Part shown: positions 8,066 through 14,885 of the stretch, one piece after another
How positions within the stretch are numbered: position 1 is the first letter of the stretch
How the letters are laid out: each line of letters opens with the position of its first letter
NCBI GenBank assembly: GCA_934202215.1
Contig: CAKPXR010000022.1
Location: 1 to 23,232 of the forward strand
Length of the DNA: 23,232 nucleotides
Source of the DNA: an uncultured Veillonella sp.
Lineage (GTDB): Bacteria > Bacillota > Negativicutes > Veillonellales > Veillonellaceae
Direction: 5' to 3'
The notes under the pieces: model-generated
Databases searched by the model: none
Seen by the model: only the letters and a program-made list of their open reading frames with translations
What the model was told of the DNA's origin: nothing
Program-made: the position numbers and the translations under genes

Positions 8066-9700
8066 ATGATTCGTAAATCTACTATTTTAAAATCTTTAAC
8101 AGCTTTGGTAATGTCTGCATTGTCTAGTACAGCTGTACAAGCAGAAGTATTAGTGCCGCTCGATCAATTCTTGGCGAATACTACGCGTCATTACGAAGCT
8201 AATCAATATAAAACATCCTATACGGTATATGTACCTCAAACAGAGTTACAAGGAAATGCCATCGTTTTAAATCCTGCTGCCGTTGGTGAGCCTGTAAAAT
8301 TGCCAACTACTAGTAAAAATGGCATGACCTATGTCGATATTGAGTCTGATCCAGCTATGCTCGGTGTGAGCTATACAAATGTTAATGGTCAATTAACATT
8401 AGGTCCCGCACCACAAGCCTCTACAGTAAAAGCTCCTTATACAATGCAAACACCATTGGCTTGGGCCTTTGACCCTTGGCCAACACAAGGGTCTCCATAT
8501 CAAGCAAAACTAAATGCTAGTGGCGATAATATCATTTCTCCAAGCTGGTTTAAATTGCATAGCCTTGGCCTTGAAGCAAGTCCTAATGTAAGTATTGATT
8601 ATGTTAACGATTATAAGAGTAAAGGTTATCACGTGTGGCCGTTGATTACGAATCGATTTGATCCTGGCTTTACTAGTGGTATCTTAGCAGATCAATCTGT
8701 ATGGAAAAAATATGCACATAACCTCGTGCAATATGCTTATATTTATGGCTTTGATGGTTATAACTTTGACTTTGAAAATATTGACTATGCCGACCGTGAT
8801 CGTTTAACAGCGTTTGTAGCGTATTTATCTAATCATTTACATCAATACAACATTAAAACATCTATTGATGTAACTGGTTATTCTGATAGCCCAGAATGGT
8901 CTTTAGTATATAACCGCAGCGCTTTTGCCAATTCCGTAGACTTTGTGGTTCTCATGGCTTATGATGAAACATGGGCTAAGAGTACAACTGCAGGCCCTGT
9001 TGCAAGTTATCCATGGGTTCGCAATCATGCAGAAAAAATGCTTTCTGAAGTGCCATCCCAAAAACTAGTACTTGGTGTGCCATTCTATATGCGCTTATGG
9101 CATGATACAAATGGTTATGCTAAAGGTGAAACTTTGGCTATGAAAAATACAGGCAGCTATTTCGCAAATTACAAGGATAAAATGACATGGGATGATCGAT
9201 TAAAATTGTATTATTTATCTATCCCAACTGGTTCTGGTTCTGACCGTATTTGGTTTGAAGATAATACATCTTTAGGTTTGAAATTAGATCTTGTAAAAGA
9301 GTTACAACTTGGTGGTTTTGCTGCATGGCGTAAAGGCTTTGAAGATGAATCTACTATTGCTATGATTCAAGGTAAAGACTTAGGTCGCGGTATTCCTAAA
9401 TCTCCTACAGCGGTTATTCCTGAACCAGTAGTAGAAGAAACTAAACCATTAACTAAGCTTGAGCAATATAAATTGCGTTTAGAGGAAAAAGAAAAGGCCA
9501 AAGCTGCTAAAGCGGAAGCAAAACGTAAGGCTAAAGAAGAAAAAGAATTAGCTAAACGCAAAGCTAAAGAAGAAGCGGAGCAAGCTAAAGCTGAGAAAAA
9601 ACGTCAAGCTGAGGAAGCCAAGGCAGAGAAAAAACGTTTAGAAGAAGAGTCTAAGGCTCAAAAGGAATTAAAAAATTCTGTACAAGTAGTAAAACGCTAG
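8066..9700 (+). CDS. Secreted GH18-family glycoside hydrolase with charged helical C-terminal tail
   Basis: This 544-residue exported protein has a GH18-type (chitinase/peptidoglycan N-acetylglucosaminidase-like) catalytic domain. A signal peptide covers about 1-26, with cleavage probably after AVQA and no lipobox cysteine. Residues 27-125 form a beta-rich N-terminal domain reminiscent of copper-amine-oxidase-N-like repeats (weak). The TIM-barrel region is about 130-435. The hallmark motif reads FDGYNFDFE at 229-237, so the DGxxxDxE residues, including catalytic Glu237, are intact; VVLMAYDE is the next conserved strand. From about 463 to the end the protein is almost purely Lys/Glu/Ala with repeated KAEKKR and KRKAKEE units, likely a long single helix or coiled coil. 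YaaH-like spore enzymes and cell-wall hydrolases share the fold. Its substrate is not visible; cell-wall or surface glycan remodelling is an inference. The ATG has AGGAG five bases upstream. No terminator separates it from leuS, which has its own promoter. Confidence 0.85.
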   Translation: MIRKSTILKSLTALVMSALSSTAVQAEVLVPLDQFLANTTRHYEANQYKTSYTVYVPQTELQGNAIVLNPAAVGEPVKLPTTSKNGMTYVDIESDPAMLGVSYTNVNGQLTLGPAPQASTVKAPYTMQTPLAWAFDPWPTQGSPYQAKLNASGDNIISPSWFKLHSLGLEASPNVSIDYVNDYKSKGYHVWPLITNRFDPGFTSGILADQSVWKKYAHNLVQYAYIYGFDGYNFDFENIDYADRDRLTAFVAYLSNHLHQYNIKTSIDVTGYSDSPEWSLVYNRSAFANSVDFVVLMAYDETWAKSTTAGPVASYPWVRNHAEKMLSEVPSQKLVLGVPFYMRLWHDTNGYAKGETLAMKNTGSYFANYKDKMTWDDRLKLYYLSIPTGSGSDRIWFEDNTSLGLKLDLVKELQLGGFAAWRKGFEDESTIAMIQGKDLGRGIPKSPTAVIPEPVVEETKPLTKLEQYKLRLEEKEKAKAAKAEAKRKAKEEKELAKRKAKEEAEQAKAEKKRQAEEAKAEKKRLEEESKAQKELKNSVQVVKR

Positions 9701-9703
9701 AGT

Positions 9704-9732
9704 TTGACTGCTTTCACAGTACGTAGTAAAAT
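9704..9732 (+). promoter_or_regulatory. Sigma-A-type promoter of leuS
   Basis: TTGACT at 9704-9709 and TAAAAT at 9727-9732 are separated by 17 bases, each matching five of six consensus positions. It lies immediately after the GH18 stop. The predicted leader to the leuS ATG is only about 50 bases and contains AGGAGG at 9778-9783. Confidence 0.75.
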
Positions 9733-9790
9733 AAAAATATTGATTATAAAACGGCAACTTATGAGGTTGACTATATGAGGAGGCCCCTAC

Positions 9791-12259
9791 ATGAATGAAA
9801 AATATGTAGCCCAAGATATTGAGAAAAAGTGGCAAAAGTACTGGGAAGATAACCATACTTTTAAAACAGAATATGATGAATCTAAAGAAAAATACTATGT
9901 ATTAGAAATGTTCCCGTACCCATCTGGTAACTTACATATGGGTCACGTACGTAACTATTCCATCGGTGACGTAGTAGCTCGTTTCAAAAAAATGAAGGGC
10001 TTCAACGTGTTACATCCAATGGGCTGGGACTCCTTTGGTATGCCTGCGGAAAACGCAGCTATCAAACATGGCATTGCCCCTAAAACATGGACACTCGATA
10101 ATATCGAGAACATGAAATTGCAACAAAAAGCACTTGGTTTATCCTACGACTGGGACCGTGAAGTTGCAACATGTAAAGAAGATTACTATAAGTGGACACA
10201 ATGGTTCTTCGAACAGTTCTACAAAAAAGGCTTAGCCTATAAAAAAGAAGCTAAAGTAAACTGGTGCGAAACTTGCCATACTGTATTGGCTAACGAACAA
10301 GTAATCGATGGTGCTTGTTGGCGCTGTGACAACCCAGTTGAGAAAAAAGATTTGTCTCAATGGTTCTTGCGTATTACAGAATATGCTGATCGCTTGTTAA
10401 CTGATTTGGACACTCTTGATCATTGGCCACAACGCGTTAAATTGATGCAAAAGAACTGGATTGGCCGTTCTGAAGGTACAGAATTCTCCTTTGAAGTGCC
10501 ATCCATCAATGAACGCGTATCTGTGTATACTACACGGGTTGATACTATTTACGGTGTAAGCTATGTAGTATTGGCTCCTGAACATCCATATGTAGAACGT
10601 CTTATTGAAAATGCTCCTAATAAAGCTGAATTGGAAGCTTTCATTACACGTATGCGTAATATGAGCGATATTGACCGTACATCTACAGAGGCACCTAAAG
10701 AAGGTATGTTCACTGGTTCCTATGCAGTAAACCCAATGTCTGGCGAACAAGTTCCTGTATGGATTGCAAACTATGTATTGGTAGACTATGGTACTGGTGC
10801 CGTAATGGGTTCCCCTGCGCATGATGAACGTGACTGGGAATTTGCTCATAAATACGATTTGCCTATTAAACAAGTCGTAGCTCGTGAAGGTGAAGAATAT
10901 AGCCTTGATAAATGGCAAGAATGGTACCATGAAGATGGTATCCTCGTTAACTCTGGTGAATATAATGGCCAAACATCTGAAGAGGCTCGTAAAACTATCA
11001 CAGCTGCTCTTAACGAACGCGGCATTGGTGAAGGTAAGGTAAACTTCCGTCTTCGCGACTGGTTGATTTCTCGTCAACGTTACTGGGGCGTGCCAATTCC
11101 TGTAGTATATTGTGAAAAATGCGGTGAACAACTCGTTCCTGAAGAAGAGTTGCCAGTACGCTTGCCAGAAGATGTTAAATTTGAATCTGGTGCGGTATCT
11201 CCATTGGCTACATCTGAAAGCTTCTTAAATACTACATGTCCTAAATGTGGTGGTCCTGCACGTCGTGAAACAGACACAATGGACACATTTATCGATTCCT
11301 CTTGGTACTTCTTGCGCTATACAGACGCTAAAAACGACCAAGCTCCATTCGATAAAAAAATCGCTAACTACTGGATGAATGTTGACCAATATATTGGTGG
11401 TATTGAACATGCTATCTTGCACTTGTTGTACTCTCGATTCTTTGTGAAAGTTATTCACGATTTAGGCCTTGTTGAGTGTAATGAACCATTCCGTGGCTTG
11501 TTGACACAAGGTATGGTTCTTAAAGAAGGCAGTAAAATGTCTAAATCCAAAGGTAATGTAGTTTCTCCAGAAGAAATTATCAATACTTATGGTGCTGATA
11601 CTGCACGTTTGTTCATTCTATTTGCGGCTCCTGTTGATCGTGACCTTGATTGGTCTGACCAAGGCGTTGAAGGTTCTTATCGTTTCTTAGGTCGTGTATG
11701 GCGTATTGTTGATGCTTACAACGAAGAAGCTAAGAAAAATGTAACTGGTGAACTTACAAAAGACGAAGTTGCATTGCGTCGTGAATTACACCGTGTTATC
11801 AAAAAGGTAACAGAAGACCTCGATAACAACTTCAACTTCAATACTGCTATTTCTGCTATCATGGAACTAGTAAATGCTATGTACGCTCATAAGGACAAAG
11901 CTGAAACAATCAATAGTGCTTTGGCTAATGAATTGACTCATTCCTTATTACTTCTTTTAGCACCATTTGTTCCTCATATGACAGAAGAGTTGTGGCATGA
12001 ATTGGGTGAAACTACATCCATCCACACTGAAAAATGGCCTGTATACGAAGAGGCAGCTCTCGTTGTAGATGAAGTAGAAGTAGTATTACAAGTAAATGGT
12101 AAAGTTCGTGATAAACTTACTGTTTCCGTAAATATTACAAAAGAAGAATTAGAAACATTGGCTAAAGAGTCTAGTCGTGTTCAAGAGTTTACAGAAGGTA
12201 AAAATATTGTAAAAGTTATTTATGTACCTGGTAAACTTGTAAATATCGTAGTTAAATAA
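9791..12259 (+). CDS. leuS: Leucyl-tRNA synthetase
   Basis: LeuS charges tRNA-Leu with leucine and is a class Ia synthetase. The 822-residue protein has the class I HIGH motif as PSGNLHMGH (HMGH at 49-52) and KMSKS at 582-586. The CP1 editing domain has a TTRVDTIYG motif (threonine-rich site near 247-255) and [15 protein letters not shown], which carries the conserved editing-site Asp. Cysteine pairs CETC ... CWRC and CEKC ... CPKC mark zinc-binding inserts. A helical anticodon-binding domain and the small C-terminal domain ending in [11 protein letters not shown] and IVVK follow. Everything expected of a bacterial LeuRS is present. The ATG at 9791 has AGGAGG seven bases upstream. Codon use is G/C-richer than in the neighbouring competence genes, as expected for a highly expressed gene. 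The leader is too short for a T-box, so its regulation is not visible. Confidence 0.98.
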   Translation: MNEKYVAQDIEKKWQKYWEDNHTFKTEYDESKEKYYVLEMFPYPSGNLHMGHVRNYSIGDVVARFKKMKGFNVLHPMGWDSFGMPAENAAIKHGIAPKTWTLDNIENMKLQQKALGLSYDWDREVATCKEDYYKWTQWFFEQFYKKGLAYKKEAKVNWCETCHTVLANEQVIDGACWRCDNPVEKKDLSQWFLRITEYADRLLTDLDTLDHWPQRVKLMQKNWIGRSEGTEFSFEVPSINERVSVYTTRVDTIYGVSYVVLAPEHPYVERLIENAPNKAELEAFITRMRNMSDIDRTSTEAPKEGMFTGSYAVNPMSGEQVPVWIANYVLVDYGTGAVMGSPAHDERDWEFAHKYDLPIKQVVAREGEEYSLDKWQEWYHEDGILVNSGEYNGQTSEEARKTITAALNERGIGEGKVNFRLRDWLISRQRYWGVPIPVVYCEKCGEQLVPEEELPVRLPEDVKFESGAVSPLATSESFLNTTCPKCGGPARRETDTMDTFIDSSWYFLRYTDAKNDQAPFDKKIANYWMNVDQYIGGIEHAILHLLYSRFFVKVIHDLGLVECNEPFRGLLTQGMVLKEGSKMSKSKGNVVSPEEIINTYGADTARLFILFAAPVDRDLDWSDQGVEGSYRFLGRVWRIVDAYNEEAKKNVTGELTKDEVALRRELHRVIKKVTEDLDNNFNFNTAISAIMELVNAMYAHKDKAETINSALANELTHSLLLLLAPFVPHMTEELWHELGETTSIHTEKWPVYEEAALVVDEVEVVLQVNGKVRDKLTVSVNITKEELETLAKESSRVQEFTEGKNIVKVIYVPGKLVNIVVK

Positions 12260-12283
12260 TGATATTCTATTCATTTAATACTG

Positions 12284-12321
12284 TAAGCCCCCAACTACAT
12301 AGGTAGAAGGGGGCTTATTTT
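12284..12321 (+). terminator. Rho-independent terminator after leuS, directly before the dCMP deaminase gene
   Basis: TAAGCCCCC at 12284-12292 pairs with GGGGGCTTA at 12309-12317. An inner CTAC/GTAG stem (12295-12298 with 12303-12306) closes the loop, and ATTTT follows. Only 14 bases separate it from the next start codon, so it might also act as a leader attenuator for that gene. Confidence 0.85.
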
Positions 12322-12335
12322 ACAGTGAGGTAATT

Positions 12336-12815
12336 ATGGCAAAACGTAGCGATTATATTTCCTGGGATGAATACTTTATGGGCGTTGCCATCTTAGCAGC
12401 ACAACGCTCAAAAGATCCTAATACACAAGTTGGTGCGTGTATTGTTAGCAATGATAATAAAATCTTATCTATTGGCTATAATGGCATGCCTTTGAATTGT
12501 AGTGATGATGACTTTACTTGGGAACGCGATTCAGCAGACGATAACAAATATTTCTATACTGTACATAGTGAACTCAATGCTATTCTAAATTATCGTGGTG
12601 GATCTCTAGAGGGTTCCAAGATTTATGTCACATTATTTCCTTGCAATGAATGTGCTAAAGCAATCATTCAAAGTGGTATTAAGGCCGTCATCTATCGCGA
12701 TGACCTCTATAAGGATACGAAAGAGGTTAAAGCATCTAAGCGGATGTTAAAAACTGCAGGCGTAGAGATTATTGAATATAAACCTACAGGCCGTACTTTA
12801 AATATCACATTGTAA
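12336..12815 (+). CDS. comEB: dCMP deaminase (ComEB-like)
   Basis: This is a zinc-dependent deaminase that converts dCMP to dUMP, feeding thymidylate synthesis. The 159-residue protein has the deaminase signature HSE at 77-79 (zinc-binding His77 and catalytic Glu79) and PCNEC at 102-106 (zinc-binding Cys103 and Cys106). An upstream DPNTQVGA motif and GYNGMPLNCSDDDFTWERD form the nucleotide-binding part typical of dCMP deaminases. It begins at the ATG at 12336 with GTGAGG at 12325-12330. In B. subtilis the homologous gene comEB lies between comEA and comEC. Here it is about 1.5 kb upstream of comEA, with an inverted aminopeptidase gene between, so the symbol reflects homology and neighbourhood. 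ComEB is not known to be needed for DNA uptake. No obvious promoter fits between the leuS terminator and the start. Confidence 0.92.
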   Translation: MAKRSDYISWDEYFMGVAILAAQRSKDPNTQVGACIVSNDNKILSIGYNGMPLNCSDDDFTWERDSADDNKYFYTVHSELNAILNYRGGSLEGSKIYVTLFPCNECAKAIIQSGIKAVIYRDDLYKDTKEVKASKRMLKTAGVEIIEYKPTGRTLNITL

Positions 12816-12840
12816 TAGAATAAATTTTTACTACTATCAA

Positions 12841-12875
12841 AAACCCCTATATACAAGTGTATATAGGGGCTTTTT
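12841..12875. terminator. Bidirectional terminator between dCMP deaminase and M29 aminopeptidase genes
   Basis: CCCCTATATAC (12844-12854) pairs with GTATATAGGGG (12859-12869), a perfect 11-bp stem with a four-base loop. CTTTTT follows on the plus strand and a run of A precedes it, giving a T tract on the minus strand. The remaining bases to 12974 contain only a weak ACAGC/GCTGT hairpin at 12929-12943. Confidence 0.92.
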
Positions 12876-12974
12876 GTATGTAGTTTTCCATTATAAATTA
12901 TATCTACTAGAGACATTAGATTAGACGTACAGCTTTTTGCTGTCATCCAAGTTATGATTATTTAGTAGTTATGT

Positions 12975-14204
12975 TTATACTTGTAAACGACCATCAATCA
13001 TAATGTCTACTTCTTGACCGTCGCGAGTATAGCCTTTGATGTTCATACGTTCATGACCAATCATAAAGTCTACATGTGTTAAGGAGTGGTTAAGGCCGCG
13101 TTCTTTTAATTCTTCTTCAGATAGACCATCACTATCTTTGAGGCATGTTGGATAAGAGGCACCAATTGCTAAATGGCAGGACGCATTTTCATCAAACAAT
13201 GTTTCGTAGAAGATTTGGTTAGATTGACTAATTGGGCTGAAGTGATCAACTAAGGCAATTTCGCCGAGGTAGTGGGAACCTTCATCACTTTCTACTAATT
13301 CTTTTAATACTTCATAACCTTCTTTGGCTGTATACTCAATGATTTTACCTTCTTTAAACGTAAAGGAGAAATCAGAAATAGTGTTACCGTGGTAAATTAA
13401 AGGCTTTGTACTGTATACAATACCATTAACGCCATTGTATTGAGGGGCAGAGAAAACCTCTTCTGTAGGTATATTGGCATTGAAAATAGTACCATCTTTA
13501 GAAGATTCTTCACCACCTAACCAAATATGACCTTCTGGTAATTCTAATAATAGGTCAGTACCATTTTCACAAGTATAACGCAATGCTTTTAAGTCTAATT
13601 TATTTAATGCTTCGCAACGGTGACGCAATTTTGCCATGTGATGACGATACGTATCTTTTGGCTCTACACCTTCAATGCGGCAAAGTTTTAACAGGGTAGT
13701 CCATAGTTGTTCAATTTTATCTTCATCTGTACCTTCATAGCCAAGTAAATCTGCCCATAGAACAGTTGGTACAGAAGCAACGCACCATGTAACAGAGGAG
13801 TTCATAATCGCTGTATGGTAGAAGGATAATGTTTTATTCAAATTACGAGATTGTAAGGAAATACGATCTGTTGGAATACCTTCTAATGCTTTTGGATTAG
13901 CACTAATTAAGGATAAGAAGGCTGCCTTATCATCGATGTACTGCTTGTAGAATTCAGGAATCCAGTTTGCTGGTTTTTCTAAAACAGACTCATTAGCATG
14001 CAATAAACGTTGACGTGCAATAGGGGAGCATCTCCAGTTAAGAACAACCTCCTTAGCACCCAGTTCATATGCCTCTTTAGTAACGATTACTGCAAAGTCT
14101 TTATTTTCTACATCAACAGAAATAACTAATGTTTGATCCTGTTGTAAATTTACGCCGTACTTTAGCAATGTATGGGCATATTTTTTTAATGTATCTTGAT
14201 TCAT
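12975..14204 (-). CDS. M29-family metallo-aminopeptidase (AmpS/PepS-like)
   Basis: This is a cytoplasmic metallo-aminopeptidase of peptidase family M29 (thermophilic aminopeptidase, AmpS, PepS), which removes N-terminal residues from peptides using two metal ions. The 409-residue length is standard. The metal ligands of the family are all present: a Glu in NIPTEEVFSAP (about 249), Glu315 in LGEIALVD, His344 in ASCHLAIG, and His377/Asp379 in LTHVDFMIG. The N-terminal half is the oligomerisation/cap domain and carries no motif that I recognise beyond family resemblance. The ATG at 14202-14204 has AAAAGGAG on the minus strand as ribosome binding site. The gene is monocistronic, reads against its neighbours, and separates the ComEB-like gene from comEA. 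Its role is probably general peptide turnover; nothing in the sequence links it to competence. Confidence 0.93.
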   Translation of the reverse strand: MNQDTLKKYAHTLLKYGVNLQQDQTLVISVDVENKDFAVIVTKEAYELGAKEVVLNWRCSPIARQRLLHANESVLEKPANWIPEFYKQYIDDKAAFLSLISANPKALEGIPTDRISLQSRNLNKTLSFYHTAIMNSSVTWCVASVPTVLWADLLGYEGTDEDKIEQLWTTLLKLCRIEGVEPKDTYRHHMAKLRHRCEALNKLDLKALRYTCENGTDLLLELPEGHIWLGGEESSKDGTIFNANIPTEEVFSAPQYNGVNGIVYSTKPLIYHGNTISDFSFTFKEGKIIEYTAKEGYEVLKELVESDEGSHYLGEIALVDHFSPISQSNQIFYETLFDENASCHLAIGASYPTCLKDSDGLSEEELKERGLNHSLTHVDFMIGHERMNIKGYTRDGQEVDIMIDGRLQV

Positions 14205-14234
14205 AAATTCTCCTTTTATTCGTCATCAATTGTT

Positions 14235-14285
14235 AAACTCCTGCTAGTGTGACTAATAGAGTCAGTGGTAGGAGTTTTATTTTTC
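14235..14285 (+). promoter_or_regulatory. Terminator-like hairpin in the comEA leader (candidate attenuator)
   Basis: AAACTCCT (14235-14242) pairs with AGGAGTTT (14270-14277). The stem continues inward with mixed Watson-Crick and wobble pairs, then GACT/AGTC (14251-14254 with 14260-14263). TTTTATTTTTC (14275-14285) follows at once. The comEA ribosome binding site AGGAGG is at 14304-14309. The upstream gene is on the opposite strand, so a plain end-of-gene terminator is not expected here. Confidence 0.6.
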
Positions 14286-14315
14286 ATAGGGAAATCCTTC
14301 AGTAGGAGGTGCACT

Positions 14316-14885
14316 ATGAAAGGTAAATTGAAGCCCTATATGATAATTATATTAATCCTATGTGTTTTAGTAGGAATTTATTTCCTATGGCCTATTATAA
14401 CAGATGAAAGCGATTCTGTCCTAGCTGAAGGGGGTGTAGATGGAAATTCTTCTATATCTACAGTAGAACAACAGCCTAATAAACCTATCGCTTATATAAC
14501 AGGTGCAGTAGCTTCACCTGGTTTATATGAGCTTGAAAGTTCAGCTACTGTAGGAGATATTGTTAAGCTAGCAGGAGGATTATTACCCTATGCAGATGTA
14601 GAATCGATTAATATGGCTAAGCCAGTTACTGCAGGTGATCATATCCATGTAGTATTTAACTTTCACGGTAATCCTGAAGTGTTATTGCGTGGTAATAAGA
14701 TTAATATAAACTCTGCCACTGCAAAAGAACTCGATTCATTACCTGGTATAGGACCAGCCATGGCTAAAAGAATTGAAGAATATCGCTCACAAAAAGGTCC
14801 TTTTACATCCGTAGAAGGCCTCAAGGGGGTGAAGGGCATTGGTGACGGCGTATTTAAAAAGATTAAAGACAAAATTACAATTTAA
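14316..14885 (+). CDS. comEA: Competence protein ComEA (DNA receptor)
   Basis: ComEA is the membrane-anchored receptor that binds double-stranded DNA outside the cytoplasmic membrane and hands it to ComEC. The 189-residue protein has one N-terminal transmembrane segment (about 8-28), a flexible acidic/polar linker (29-56), a SLBB domain (about 58-115, YITGAVASPGLYEL start) and a C-terminal helix-hairpin-helix domain beginning KININSATAKELDSLPGIG (128-146) with a second turn at GVKGIG. This is the standard architecture. The ATG at 14316 has a perfect AGGAGG six bases upstream. An in-frame GTG at 14265 would add 17 residues that read through the leader hairpin and is rejected. The 3' end overlaps the longest comEC frame. 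Expression may be controlled by the hairpin just upstream. Confidence 0.95.
   Translation: MKGKLKPYMIIILILCVLVGIYFLWPIITDESDSVLAEGGVDGNSSISTVEQQPNKPIAYITGAVASPGLYELESSATVGDIVKLAGGLLPYADVESINMAKPVTAGDHIHVVFNFHGNPEVLLRGNKININSATAKELDSLPGIGPAMAKRIEEYRSQKGPFTSVEGLKGVKGIGDGVFKKIKDKITI

Noticed and set aside
9733..9790. A T-box riboswitch ahead of leuS
   Set aside because: The leader from the predicted promoter is only about 50 bases. It has no T-box core sequence and no terminator/antiterminator pair.
10397..11131. A 244-codon open frame on the minus strand inside leuS
   Set aside because: It lies wholly opposite a clearly conserved leuS, has no ribosome binding site or recognisable domain, and its composition is that of an antisense shadow of a codon-biased gene.
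12929..12943. The ACAGC/GCTGT hairpin as a regulatory site
   Set aside because: It has only five base pairs, no T tract and no nearby start codon, and is within chance expectation.
14265..14315. An upstream GTG start that would lengthen ComEA by 17 residues
   Set aside because: It lies in the leader hairpin, while the ATG at 14316 has a perfect AGGAGG and gives a standard ComEA N-terminus with a membrane anchor.
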